DNA of 64,000 nt from Lepidurus packardi (taxonomy: Eukaryota > Arthropoda > Branchiopoda > Notostraca > Triopsidae), in NCBI GenBank assembly GCA_023053545.1, contig JAKZAN010000096.1:1-64000 (forward strand), written 5' to 3'. Below the pieces are notes generated by a model. The model was not told where the DNA came from, did not search any database, and saw only the letters and a program-made list of their open reading frames with translations. Positions 22,601-34,645 of this stretch are shown in pieces. Made by a program: the position numbers and the translations under genes. Each line of letters opens with the position of its first letter. The stretch's first letter is position 1.

Positions 22601-23535
22601 TCAGTTCGTAAGGTATTAATACAGTCCGTAAGGAATTAATTCAGTAAGTAAGGAATTAATTTAGTCCGTAAGGAATTAATTCAGTCCGTAAGGAATTAAT
22701 TCAGTCCGTAAGGAATTAATTCAGTCCGTAAGGAATTAATTCAGTCCGTAAGGAATTAATTCAGTCCGTAAGGAATTATTTCAATCCGTAATTAATTAAT
22801 TCATTCCTTACGGAATTAATTAATTCCATAAGGAATTAATTCAGTCTGTAAGGATTTAATTAAGTCCGTAATGAATTAATTCAGTCCGTAAGGAATTAAT
22901 TCAGTCCGTAAGGAATTAATTCAGTCCGTAAGGAATTATTTCAGTCCGTAATTAATTAATTCATTCCTTACGGAATTAATTAAGTCCATAAGGAATTAAT
23001 TCAGTCTGTAAGGATTTAATTAAGTCCGTAATGAATTAATTCAGTCCGAAATCGATTAATTAAGTCCGTAATGAATTAATTCAGTCCGTATGAAATTAAT
23101 TCAGTCCGTAAGGAATTAATTAAGGAATTAATTCAGTCCGTAAGGAATTATTTCAGTCCGTAATTAATTAATTCATTCCTTACGGAATTAATTAAGTCCA
23201 TAAGGAATTAATTCAGTCTGTAAGGATTTAATTAAGTCCGTAATGAATTAATTCAGTCCGTAAGGAATTAATTCAGTCCGTAAGGAATTAATTCAATCCG
23301 TAAGGATTTAATTCAGTCCGTAAGGAATTAATTCAGTTCGTAAGGTATTAATTCAGTCCGTAAGGAATTAATTCAGTCCGTAAGGAATTAATTTAGTCCG
23401 TAAGGAATTAATTCAGTCCGTAAGGAATAAGTTCAGTACGTAAGGAATTAATTCAGTCCGTAATAAATTACTTAAGTCCGTAATGAATTAATTCAGTCCG
23501 TACGAAATTAATTCAGTCCGTAAGGAATTAATTCA
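19681..23535 (+). repeat. 0.63-0.73-kb higher-order repeat, five copies
   Basis: The rare substitution AATACAG after GTTCG(T/C)AAGGTATT marks five consecutive copies at 19894, 20526, 21198, 21930 and 22622 (spacings 632, 672, 732, 692). The second and third share GTTCGCAAGG and CCGTTATGAATT (offset 672). The first and fourth share GTATGTAAGG (20111 and 22147, offset 2036). An alternating copy history is therefore visible. A sixth, AATTCAG-type relative follows at about 23331. Differences between copies are mostly whole monomers. The inverted core at 19718 is altered (TTACAGAATT). Confidence 0.87.
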
Positions 23536-23572
23536 GTAAGAATTCAGTAAGAATTCAGTAGGAATTAATTCA
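23536..23572 (+). repeat. 37-bp marker made of 11-bp units (core-type)
   Basis: Two 11-bp units GTAAGAATTCA are followed by a 15-bp unit GTAGGAATTAATTCA. Each 11-mer looks like a monomer with a 9-bp deletion, and each contains GAATTC. Copies start at 23536, 25097, 27178, 29259, 31492, 32845, 34218, 35471, 36220, 37021, 37770, 38651, 40384, 41505, 43238, 47147, 50108, 52413 and 53646; none was seen elsewhere. The three copies at 25-29 kb begin ATAAG. Those at 32845 and 34218 begin GTAGG. Spacing between copies reads out the higher-order periods (2081 twice, 1373, 749/801/749, 1733/1121/1733, 3909). Confidence 0.9.
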
Positions 23573-25132
23573 GTCTGTAAGGATTTAATTAAGTCCGTAA
23601 TGAATTAATTCAGTCCGAAATCGATTAATAAAGTTCGTAATGAATTAATTCAGTCCGTATGAAATTAATTCAGTCCGTAAGGAATTAAATCAGTCCGTAA
23701 GGAATAAGTTCAGTACGTAGGGAATTAATTCAGTCCGTAATCGATTAATTAAATCCGAAATGAATTAATTCAGTCCGTATGAAATTAATTCAGTCCGTAA
23801 GGAATTAATTAAGGAATTAATTCTGTCCGTAAGGAATTAATTCAGTCCGTAAGGAATTAATTCAGTCCGTAAGGAATTAATTCAGTCCGTAAGGAATTAA
23901 TTCAGTCCGTAAGGAATTAATTCAGTCCGTAAGGAATTAATTCAGTCCGTAAGGAATTATTTCAGTCCGTAATTAATTAATTAATTCCTTACGGAATTAA
24001 TTAGGTCCATAAGGAATTAATTCAGTCTGTAAGGATTTAATTAAGTCCGTAATGAATTAATTCAGTCCGAAATCGATTAATTAAGTCCGTAATGAATTAA
24101 TTCAGTCCGTATGAAATTAATTCAGTCCGTAAGGAATTAATTAAGGAATTAATTCAGTCCGTAAGGAATTATTTCAGTCCGTAATTAATTAATTAATTCC
24201 TTACGGAATTAATTAAGTCCATAAGGAATTAATTAAGTCCATAAGGAATTAATTCAGTCTGTAAGGATTTAATTAAGTCCGTAATGAATTAATTCAGTCC
24301 GTAAGGAATTAATTCAGTCCGTAAGGAATTAATTCAATCCGTAAGGATTTAATTCAGTCCGTAAGGAATTAATTCAGTTCGTAAGGTATTAATTCAGTCC
24401 GTAAGGAATTAATTCAGTCCGTAAGGAATTAATTTAGTCCGTAAGGAATTTATTCAGTCCGTAAGGAATTAATTCAGTCCGTAAGGAATTAATTCAGTCC
24501 GTAAGGAATTAATTCAGTCCGTAAGGAATTAATTCAGTCCGTAAGGAATTATTTCAGTCCGTAATTAATTAACTCATTCCTTACGGAATTAGTTAATTCC
24601 ATAAGGAATTAATTCAGTCTGTAAGGATTTAATTAAGTCCGTAATGAATTAATTCAGTCCGTAAGGAATTAATTCAGTCCGTAAGGAATTAATTCAGTCC
24701 GTAAGGAATTATTTCAGTCCGTAATTAATTAATTCATTCCTTACGGAATTAATTAAGTCCATAAGGAATTAATTCAGTCTGTAAGGATTTAATTAAGTCC
24801 GTAATGAATTAATTCAGTCCTTAAGGAATTAATTCAGTCCGTAAGGAATTAATTCAATCCGTAAGGATTTAATTCAGTCCGTAAGGAATTTATTCAGTTC
24901 GTAAGGTATTAATTCAGTCCGTAAGGAATTAATTCAGTACGTAATAAATTAATTTAGTCCGTAAGGAATTAATTCAGTCCGTAAGGAATAAGTTCAGTAC
25001 GTAAGGAATTAATTCAGTCCGTAATAAATTACTTAAGTCCGTAATGAATTAATTCAGTCCGTACGAAATTAATTCAGTCCGTAAGGAATTAATTCAATAA
25101 GAATTCAGTAAGAATTCAGTAGGAATTAATTC
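23572..25132 (+). repeat. 2.08-kb higher-order repeat, short copy A
   Basis: Runs from after the first 37-bp marker (23536) to the next (25097), 1561 bp. It has a single copy of the 540-bp sub-unit and one more consensus monomer than copies B and C, which accounts exactly for 2081 minus 520. Landmarks AATAAAGTTCGTAATG (23631) and CCTTAAGG (24819) recur in the later copies. Confidence 0.88.
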
Positions 25133-27213
25133 AGTCTGTAAGGATTTAATTCAGTCCGTAATGAATTAATTCAGTCCGAAATCGATTAATAAAGTTCGTA
25201 ATGAATTAATTCAGTCCGTATGAAATTAATTCAGTCCGTAAGGAATTAAATCAGTCCGTAAGGAATAAGTTCAGTACGTAGGGAATTAATTCAGTCCGTA
25301 ATCGATTAATTAAATCCGAAATGAATTAATTCAGTCCGTATGAAATTAATTCAGTCCGTAAGGAATTAATTAAGGAATTAATTCTGTCCGTAAGGAATTA
25401 ATTCAGTCCGTAAGGAATTAATTCAGTCCGTAAGGAATTAATTCAGTCCGTAAGGAATTAATTCAGTCCGTAAGGAATTAATTCAGTCCGTAAGGAATTA
25501 TTTCAGTCCGTAATTAATTAATTCATTCCTTACGGAATTAATTAGGTCCATAAGGAATTAATTCAGTCTGTAAGGATTTAATTAAGTCCGTAATGAATTA
25601 ATTCAGTCCGAAATCGATTAATTAAGTCCGTAATGAATTAATTCAGTCCGTATGAAATTAATTCAGTCCGTAAGGAATTAATTAAGGAATTAATTCAGTC
25701 CGTAAGGAATTATTTCAGTCCGTAATTAATTAATTAATTCCTTACGGAATTAATTAAGTCCATAAGGAATTAATTAAGTCCATAAGGAATTAATTCAGTC
25801 TGTAAGGATTTAATTAAGTCCGTAATGAATTAATTCAGTCCGTAAGGAATTAATTCAGTCCGTAAGGAATTAATTCAATCCGTAAGGATTTAATTCAGTC
25901 CGTAAGGAATTAATTCAGTTCGTAAGGTATTAATTCAGTCCGTAAGGAATTAATTCAGTCCGTAAGGAATTAATTTAGTCCGTAAGGAATTTATTCAGTC
26001 CGTAAGGAATTAATTCAGTCCGTAAGGAATTAATTCAGTCCGTAAGGAATTAATTCAGTCCGTAAGGAATTAATTCAGTCCGTAAGGAATTATTTCAGTC
26101 CGTAATTAATTAACTCATTCCTTACGGAATTAGTTAATTCCATAAGGAATTAATTCAGTCTGTAAGGATTTAATTAAGTCCGTAATGAATTAATTCAGTC
26201 CGTAAGGAATTAATTCAGTCCGTAAGGAATTAATTCAGTCCGTAAGGAATTATTTCAGTCCGTAATTAATTAATTAATTCCTTACGGAATTAATTAAGTC
26301 CATAAGGAATTAATTAAGTCCATAAGGAATTAATTCAGTCTGTAAGGATTTAATTAAGTCCGTAATGAATTAATTCAGTCCGTAAGGAATTAATTCAGTC
26401 CGTAAGGAATTAATTCAATCCGTAAGGATTTAATTCAGTCCGTAAGGAATTAATTCAGTTCGTAAGGTATTAATTCAGTCCGTAAGGAATTAATTCAGTC
26501 CGTAAGGAATTAATTTAGTCCGTAAGGAATTTATTCAGTCCGTAAGGAATTAATTCAGTCCGTAAGGAATTAATTCAGTCCGTAAGGAATTAATTCAGTC
26601 CGTAAGGAATTAATTCAGTCCGTAAGGAATTATTTCAGTCCGTAATTAATTAACTCATTCCTTACGGAATTAGTTAATTCCATAAGGAATTAATTCAGTC
26701 TGTAAGGATTTAATTAAGTCCGTAATGAATTAATTCAGTCCGTAAGGAATTAATTCAGTCCGTAAGGAATTAATTCAGTCCGTAAGGAATTATTTCAGTC
26801 CGTAATTAATTAATTCATTCCTTACGGAATTAATTAAGTCCATAAGGAATTAATTCAGTCTGTAAGGATTTAATTAAGTCCGTAATGAATTAATTCAGTC
26901 CTTAAGGAATTAATTCAGTCCGTAAGGAATTAATTCAATCCGTAAGGATTTAATTCAGTCCGTAAGGAATTTATTCAGTTCGTAAGGTATTAATTCAGTC
27001 CGTAAGGAATTAATTCAGTACGTAATAAATTAATTTAGTCCGTAAGGAATTAATTCAGTCCGTAAGGAATAAGTTCAGTACGTAAGGAATTAATTCAGTC
27101 CGTAATAAATTACTTAAGTCCGTAATGAATTAATTCAGTCCGTACGAAATTAATTCAGTCCGTAAGGAATTAATTCAATAAGAATTCAGTAAGAATTCAG
27201 TAGGAATTAATTC
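25133..27213 (+). repeat. 2081-bp higher-order repeat, copy B
   Basis: Complete unit of about 104 monomers, with AAGTTCG at 25192, CCTTAAGG at 26900 and the 37-bp marker at 27178. The 540-bp sub-unit occurs twice (about 25715-26254 and 26255-26794). All landmarks recur at +2081. I noticed no difference from copy C in the lines compared. Confidence 0.9.
25715..26794 (+). repeat. 540-bp nested tandem duplication
   Basis: Two 27-monomer blocks in tandem, each starting with an inverted trio followed by a doubled GTCCATAAGG unit and containing TTCAATCC, GTTCGTAAGGTATT, TTTAGTCC, AACTCATTCC and TTAGTTAATTCC. The offset is exactly 540, a multiple of 20. The duplication is present in copies B and C (again at about 27796-28875) but single in A and D, so it arose before B and C separated. 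Confidence 0.9.
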
Positions 27214-29294
27214 AGTCTGTAAGGATTTAATTCAGTCCGTAATGAATTAATTCAGTCCGAAATCGATTAATAAAGTTCGTAATGAATTAATTCAGTCCGT
27301 ATGAAATTAATTCAGTCCGTAAGGAATTAAATCAGTCCGTAAGGAATAAGTTCAGTACGTAGGGAATTAATTCAGTCCGTAATCGATTAATTAAATCCGA
27401 AATGAATTAATTCAGTCCGTATGAAATTAATTCAGTCCGTAAGGAATTAATTAAGGAATTAATTCTGTCCGTAAGGAATTAATTCAGTCCGTAAGGAATT
27501 AATTCAGTCCGTAAGGAATTAATTCAGTCCGTAAGGAATTAATTCAGTCCGTAAGGAATTAATTCAGTCCGTAAGGAATTATTTCAGTCCGTAATTAATT
27601 AATTCATTCCTTACGGAATTAATTAGGTCCATAAGGAATTAATTCAGTCTGTAAGGATTTAATTAAGTCCGTAATGAATTAATTCAGTCCGAAATCGATT
27701 AATTAAGTCCGTAATGAATTAATTCAGTCCGTATGAAATTAATTCAGTCCGTAAGGAATTAATTAAGGAATTAATTCAGTCCGTAAGGAATTATTTCAGT
27801 CCGTAATTAATTAATTAATTCCTTACGGAATTAATTAAGTCCATAAGGAATTAATTAAGTCCATAAGGAATTAATTCAGTCTGTAAGGATTTAATTAAGT
27901 CCGTAATGAATTAATTCAGTCCGTAAGGAATTAATTCAGTCCGTAAGGAATTAATTCAATCCGTAAGGATTTAATTCAGTCCGTAAGGAATTAATTCAGT
28001 TCGTAAGGTATTAATTCAGTCCGTAAGGAATTAATTCAGTCCGTAAGGAATTAATTTAGTCCGTAAGGAATTTATTCAGTCCGTAAGGAATTAATTCAGT
28101 CCGTAAGGAATTAATTCAGTCCGTAAGGAATTAATTCAGTCCGTAAGGAATTAATTCAGTCCGTAAGGAATTATTTCAGTCCGTAATTAATTAACTCATT
28201 CCTTACGGAATTAGTTAATTCCATAAGGAATTAATTCAGTCTGTAAGGATTTAATTAAGTCCGTAATGAATTAATTCAGTCCGTAAGGAATTAATTCAGT
28301 CCGTAAGGAATTAATTCAGTCCGTAAGGAATTATTTCAGTCCGTAATTAATTAATTAATTCCTTACGGAATTAATTAAGTCCATAAGGAATTAATTAAGT
28401 CCATAAGGAATTAATTCAGTCTGTAAGGATTTAATTAAGTCCGTAATGAATTAATTCAGTCCGTAAGGAATTAATTCAGTCCGTAAGGAATTAATTCAAT
28501 CCGTAAGGATTTAATTCAGTCCGTAAGGAATTAATTCAGTTCGTAAGGTATTAATTCAGTCCGTAAGGAATTAATTCAGTCCGTAAGGAATTAATTTAGT
28601 CCGTAAGGAATTTATTCAGTCCGTAAGGAATTAATTCAGTCCGTAAGGAATTAATTCAGTCCGTAAGGAATTAATTCAGTCCGTAAGGAATTAATTCAGT
28701 CCGTAAGGAATTATTTCAGTCCGTAATTAATTAACTCATTCCTTACGGAATTAGTTAATTCCATAAGGAATTAATTCAGTCTGTAAGGATTTAATTAAGT
28801 CCGTAATGAATTAATTCAGTCCGTAAGGAATTAATTCAGTCCGTAAGGAATTAATTCAGTCCGTAAGGAATTATTTCAGTCCGTAATTAATTAATTCATT
28901 CCTTACGGAATTAATTAAGTCCATAAGGAATTAATTCAGTCTGTAAGGATTTAATTAAGTCCGTAATGAATTAATTCAGTCCTTAAGGAATTAATTCAGT
29001 CCGTAAGGAATTAATTCAATCCGTAAGGATTTAATTCAGTCCGTAAGGAATTTATTCAGTTCGTAAGGTATTAATTCAGTCCGTAAGGAATTAATTCAGT
29101 ACGTAATAAATTAATTTAGTCCGTAAGGAATTAATTCAGTCCGTAAGGAATAAGTTCAGTACGTAAGGAATTAATTCAGTCCGTAATAAATTACTTAAGT
29201 CCGTAATGAATTAATTCAGTCCGTACGAAATTAATTCAGTCCGTAAGGAATTAATTCAATAAGAATTCAGTAAGAATTCAGTAGGAATTAATTC
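27214..29294 (+). repeat. 2081-bp higher-order repeat, copy C
   Basis: Landmarks AAGTTCG 27273, CCTTAAGG 28981 and 37-bp marker 29259, each 2081 bp after copy B. It contains the same nested 540-bp duplication. Apparent identity with B suggests either a very recent exchange or an assembly duplication. Confidence 0.9.
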
Positions 29295-30596
29295 AGTCTG
29301 TAAGGATTTAATTCAGTCCGTAATGAATTAATTCAGTCCGAAATCGATTAATAAAGTTCGTAATGAATTAATTCAGTCCGTATGAAATTAATTCAGTCCG
29401 TAAGGAATTAAATCAGTCCGTAAGGAATAAGTTCAGTACGTAGGGAATTAATTCAGTCCGTAATCGATTAATTAAATCCGAAATGAATTAATTCAGTCCG
29501 TATGAAATTAATTCAGTCCGTAAGGAATTAATTAAGGAATTAATTCTGTCCGTAAGGAATTAATTCAGTCCGTAAGGAATTAATTCAGTCCGTAAGGAAT
29601 TAATTCAGTCCGTAAGGAATTAATTCAGTCCGTAAGGAATTAATTCAGTCCGTAAGGAATTATTTCAGTCCGTAATTAATTAATTCATTCCTTACGGAAT
29701 TAATTAGGTCCATAAGGAATTAATTCAGTCTGTAAGGATTTAATTAAGTCCGTAATGAATTAATTCAGTCCGAAATCGATTAATTAAGTCCGTAATGAAT
29801 TAATTCAGTCCGTATGAAATTAATTCAGTCCGTAAGGAATTAATTAAGGAATTAATTCAGTCCGTAAGGAATTATTTCAGTCCGTAATTAATTAATTAAT
29901 TCCTTACGGAATTAATTAAGTCCATAAGGAATTAATTAAGTCCATAAGGAATTAATTCAGTCTGTAAGGATTTAATTAAGTCCGTAATGAATTAATTCAG
30001 TCCGTAAGGAATTAATTCAGTCCGTAAGGAATTAATTCAATCCGTAAGGATTTAATTCAGTCCGTAAGGAATTAATTCAGTTCGTAAGGTATTAATTCAG
30101 TCCGTAAGGAATTAATTCAGTCCGTAAGGAATTAATTTAGTCCGTAAGGAATTTATTCAGTCCGTAAGGAATTAATTCAGTCCGTAAGGAATTAATTCAG
30201 TCCGTAAGGAATTAATTCAGTCCGTAAGGAATTAATTCAGTCCGTAAGGAATTATTTCAGTCCGTAATTAATTAACTCATTCCTTACGGAATTAGTTAAT
30301 TCCATAAGGAATTAATTCAGCCTGTAAGGATTTAATTAAGTCCGTAATGAATTAATTCAGTCCGTAAGGAATTAATTCAGTCCGTAAGGAATTAATTCAG
30401 TCCGTAAGGAATTATTTCAGTCCGTAATTAATTAATTCATTCCTTACGGAATTAATTAAGTCCAAAAGGAAATAATTCAGTCTGTAAGGATTTAATTAAG
30501 TCCGTAATGAATTAATTCAGTCCTTAAGGAATTAATTCAGTCCGTAAGGAATTAATTCAATCCGTAAGGATTTAATTCAGTCCGTAAGGAATTTAT
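29295..30596 (+). repeat. 2.08-kb higher-order repeat, partial copy D
   Basis: Starts like B and C (AAGTTCG at 29354) but has the 540-bp sub-unit once: CCTTAAGG at 30522 is 1541 bp after copy C's, exactly 2081 minus 540. It carries private changes (TTCAGCCTG at about 30318, GTCCAAAAGGAAATAATTC near 30462) and stops matching near 30596. Confidence 0.87.
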
Positions 30597-31491
30597 TCAG
30601 TCCGTAAGGAATTAATTCAGTCCGTAAGGAATTAATTCAGTCCGTAAGGAATTATTTCAGTCTGTAAGGATTTAATTAAGTCCGTAATGAATTAATTCAG
30701 TCCGTAAGGAATTAATTCAGTCCGTAAGGAATTAATTCAGTCCGTAAGGAATTAATTCAGTCCGTAAGGAATTATTTCAGTCCGTAATTAATTAATTCAT
30801 TCCTTACGGAATTAATTAAGTCCATAAGGAATTAATTCAGTCTGTAAGGATTTAATTAAGTCCGTAATGAATTAATTCAGTCCAAAATCGATTAATTAAG
30901 TCCGTAATGAATTAATTCAGTCCGTATGAAATTAATTCAGTCCGTAAGGAATTAATTAAGGAATTAATTCAGTCCGTAAGGAATTATTACAGTCCGTAAT
31001 TAATTAATTCATTCCTTACGGAATTAATTAAGTCCATAAGGAATTAATTCAGTCTGTAAGGATTTAATTAAGTCCGTAATGAATTAATTCAGTCCGTAAG
31101 GAATTAATTCAGTCCGTAAGGAAATAATTCAATCCGTAAGGATTTAATTCAGTCCGTAAGGAATTAATTCAGTTCGTAAGGTATTAGTTCAGTCCGTAAG
31201 GAATTAATTCAGTCCGTAAGGAATTAATTTAGTCCGTAAGGAATGAATTCAGTCTGTAAGGAATTAATTCAGTCCGTAAGGAATTAATTCAGTCCGTAAG
31301 GAATTAATTCAGTCCGTAAGGAATTAATTCAGTCCGTAAGGAATTATTTCAGTCCGTAATTAATTAATTCATTCCTTACGGAATTAATTAATTCCATAAG
31401 GAATTAATTCAGTCTGTAAGGATTTAATTAAGTCCGTAATGAATTAATTCAGTAAGTACGAAATTAATTCAGTCCGTAAGGAATTAATTTA
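30597..31491 (+). repeat. Degenerate core-type segment
   Basis: M212-type modules with private variants (GTCCAAAATCG near 30883, ATTATTACAG near 30985, GAAATAATTCAATCC, GGTATTAGTTC, GAATGAATTC). It ends at a 37-bp marker (31492) preceded by GTAAGTACGAAATT. It appears more diverged than the 2081-bp units upstream and forms the border to the mixed block. Confidence 0.8.
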
Positions 31492-34400
31492 GTAAGAATT
31501 CAGTAAGAATTCAGTAGGAATTAATTCAGTCTGTAAGGATTTAATTAAGTCCGTAATGAATTAATTCAGTCCGTATGAAATTAATTCAGTCCGTAAGGAA
31601 TTAATGAAGGAACTAATTCAGTCCGTAAGGAATTAATTCAGTCCGTAAGGAATTATTTCAGTCCGTAATTAATTAATTCATTCCTTACGGAATTAATTAA
31701 GTCCATAAGGAATTAATTCAGTCTGTAAGGATTTAGTTAAGTCCGTAATGAATTCATTCAGTCCGTAAGGAATTAATTCAGTCCATAAGGAATTAATTCA
31801 GTCCGTAAGGAATTAATTCAGTCCGTAAGGAATTATTTCAGTCCGTAATTAATTAGTTCATTCCTTACGGAATTAATTAAGTCCATAAGGAATTAATTCA
31901 GCCTGTAAGGATTTAATTACGTCCGTAATGAATTCATTCAGAACGAAATCGATTAATTAAGTCCGTAATGAATTAATTCAGTCCGTATGAAATTAATTCA
32001 GTCCGTAAGGAATTAGTTCAGTCCGTTTGAAATTAATTCAGTCCGTAAGGAATTAATTAAGAAATTAATTCAGTCCGTAAGGAATTAATTCAGTCCGTAA
32101 GGAATTAATTCAGTCCGTAAGGAATTATTTCAGTCCGTAATTAATTAATTCATTCCTTACGGAATTAATTAAGTCCATAAGGATTTAATTCAGTCCGTAA
32201 GGAATTAATTCAGTCCATAAGGAATTAATTCAGTCCGTAAGGAATAAGTTCAGTACGTAAGGAATTAATTCAGTCCGTAATAAATTAATTAAATCCGTAA
32301 TGAATTAATTCAGTCCGTATGAAATTAATTCAGTCCGTAAGGAATTCATTCAGTCCGTAAGGATTTAATTCAGTCCGTAAGGAATTAATTCAGTCCATAA
32401 GGAATTAATTCAGTCCGTAAGGAATTAATTCAGTCCGTAATAAATTAATTAAATCCGTAATGAATTAATTCAGTCCGTATGAAATTAATTCAGTCCGTAA
32501 GGAATTCATTCAGTCCGTAAGGATTTAATTCAGTCCGTAAGGAATTAATCCAGTCCGTAAGGAATAAGTTCATTACGTGAGGAATTATTTCAGTCCGTAA
32601 TCGATTAATTAAGTCCGAAATGAATTAATTCATTCCGTGTGAAATTAATTCAGTCCGTATGAAATTAATTCAGTCCGTAAGGAATTAATTAAGGAATTAA
32701 TTCAGTCCGTAAGGAATTAATTCAGTCCGTAAGGAATTAATTCAGTCCGTAAGGAATTAATTCAGTCCGTAAGGAATTAATTCAGTCCGTAAGGAATTAA
32801 TTCAGTCCGTACGAAATTAATTCAGTCCGTAAGGAATTAATTTAGTAGGAATTCAGTAAGAATTCAGTAGGAATTAATTCAGTCTGTAAGGATTTAATTA
32901 AGTCCGTAATGAATTAATTCAGTCCGAAATCGATTAATTAAGTCCGTAATGAATTAATTCAGTCCGTATGAAATTAATATAGTCCGTAAGGAATTAATGA
33001 AGGAACTAATTCAGTCCGTAAGGAATTAATTCAGTCCGTAAGGAATTATTTCAGTCCGTAATTAATTAATTCATTCCTTACGGAATTAATTAATTCCATA
33101 AGGAATTAATTCAGTCTGTAAGGATTTAATTAAGTCCGTAATGAATTAATTCAGTCCGTAAGGAATTAATTCAGTCCGTAAGGAATTAATTCAGTCCGTA
33201 AGGAATTATTTCAGTCCGTAATTAATTAATTCATTCCTTACGGAATTAATTAAGTCCATAAGGAATTAATTCAGCCTGTAAGGATTTAATTACGTCCGTA
33301 ATGAATTCATTCAGAACGAAATCGATTAATTAAGTCCGTAATGAATTAATTCAGTCCGTATGAAATTAATTCAGTCCGTAAGGAATTAGTTCAGTCCGTT
33401 TGAAATTAATTCAGTCCGTAAGGAATTAATTAAGAAATTAATTCAGTCCGTAAGGAATTAATTCAGTCCGTAAGGAATTAATTCAGTCCGTAAGGAATTA
33501 TTTCAGTCCGTAATTAATTAATTCATTCCTTACGGAATTAATTAAGTCCATAAGGATTTAATTCAGTCCGTAAGGAATTAATTCAGTCCATAAGGAATTA
33601 ATTCAGTCCGTAAGGAATAAGTTCAGTACGTAAGGAATTAATTCAGTCCGTAATAAATTAATTAAATCCGTAATGAATTAATTCAGTCCGTATGAAATTA
33701 ATTCAGTCCGTAAGGAATTCATTCAGTCCGTAAGGATTTAATTCAGTCCGTAAGGAATTAATTCAGTCCATAAGGAATTAATTCAGTCCGTAAGGAATTA
33801 ATTCAGTCCGTAATAAATTAATTAAATCCGTAATGAATTAATTCAGTCCGTATGAAATTAATTCAGTCCGTAAGGAATTCATTCAGTCCGTAAGGATTTA
33901 ATTCAGTCCGTAAGGAATTAATCCAGTCCGTAAGGAATAAGTTCATTACGTGAGGAATTATTTCAGTCCGTAATCGATTAATTAAGTCCGAAATGAATTA
34001 ATTCATTCCGTGTGAAATTAATTCAGTCCGTATGAAATTAATTCAGTCCGTAAGGAATTAATTAAGGAATTAATTCAGTCCGTAAGGAATTAATTCAGTC
34101 CGTAAGGAATTAATTCAGTCCGTAAGGAATTAATTCAGTCCGTAAGGAATTAATTCAGTCCGTAAGGAATTAATTCAGTCCGTACGAAATTAATTCAGTC
34201 CGTAAGGAATTAATTTAGTAGGAATTCAGTAAGAATTCAGTAGGAATTAATTCAGTCTGTAAGGATTTAATTAAGTCCGTAATGAATTAATTCAGTCCGA
34301 AATCGATTAATTAAGTCCGTAATGAATTAATTCAGTCCGTATGAAATTAATATAGTCCGTAAGGAATTAATGAAGGAACTAATTCAGTCCGTAAGGAATT

Positions 34401-34645
34401 AATTCAGTCCGTAAGGAATTATTTCAGTCCGTAATTAATTAATTCATTCCTTACGGAATTAATTAATTCCATAAGGAATTAATTCAGTCTGTAAGGATTT
34501 AATTAAGTCCGTAATGAATTAATTCAGTCCGTAAGGAATTAATTCAGTCCGTAAGGAATTAATTCAGTCCGTAAGGAATTATTTCAGTCCGTAATTAATT
34601 AATTCATTCCTTACGGAATTAATTAAGTCCATAAGGAATTAATTC
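31492..34645 (+). repeat. 1373-bp higher-order repeat, two copies (mixed)
   Basis: From about 31800 the sequence repeats at +1373: GAACGAAATCG (31941, 33314), GTCCGTTTGA (32021, 33394), TTCATTCCGTGTG (32631, 34004), GTAGGAATTCAGTAAG (32845, 34218). It combines the core-type 37-bp marker with the CATTACGTGAGG unit typical of the flanks (about 32570, 33943). Within each copy a GTAATAAATT...GGAATTCATTC segment occurs twice. The first part (31492-32100) is related to 52413-53060. Confidence 0.88.

Noticed and set aside
25133..29294. Certain biological amplification
   Set aside because: Near-identical multi-kilobase copies can also come from assembly of tandem repeats, so I report the pattern without assuming it is real.
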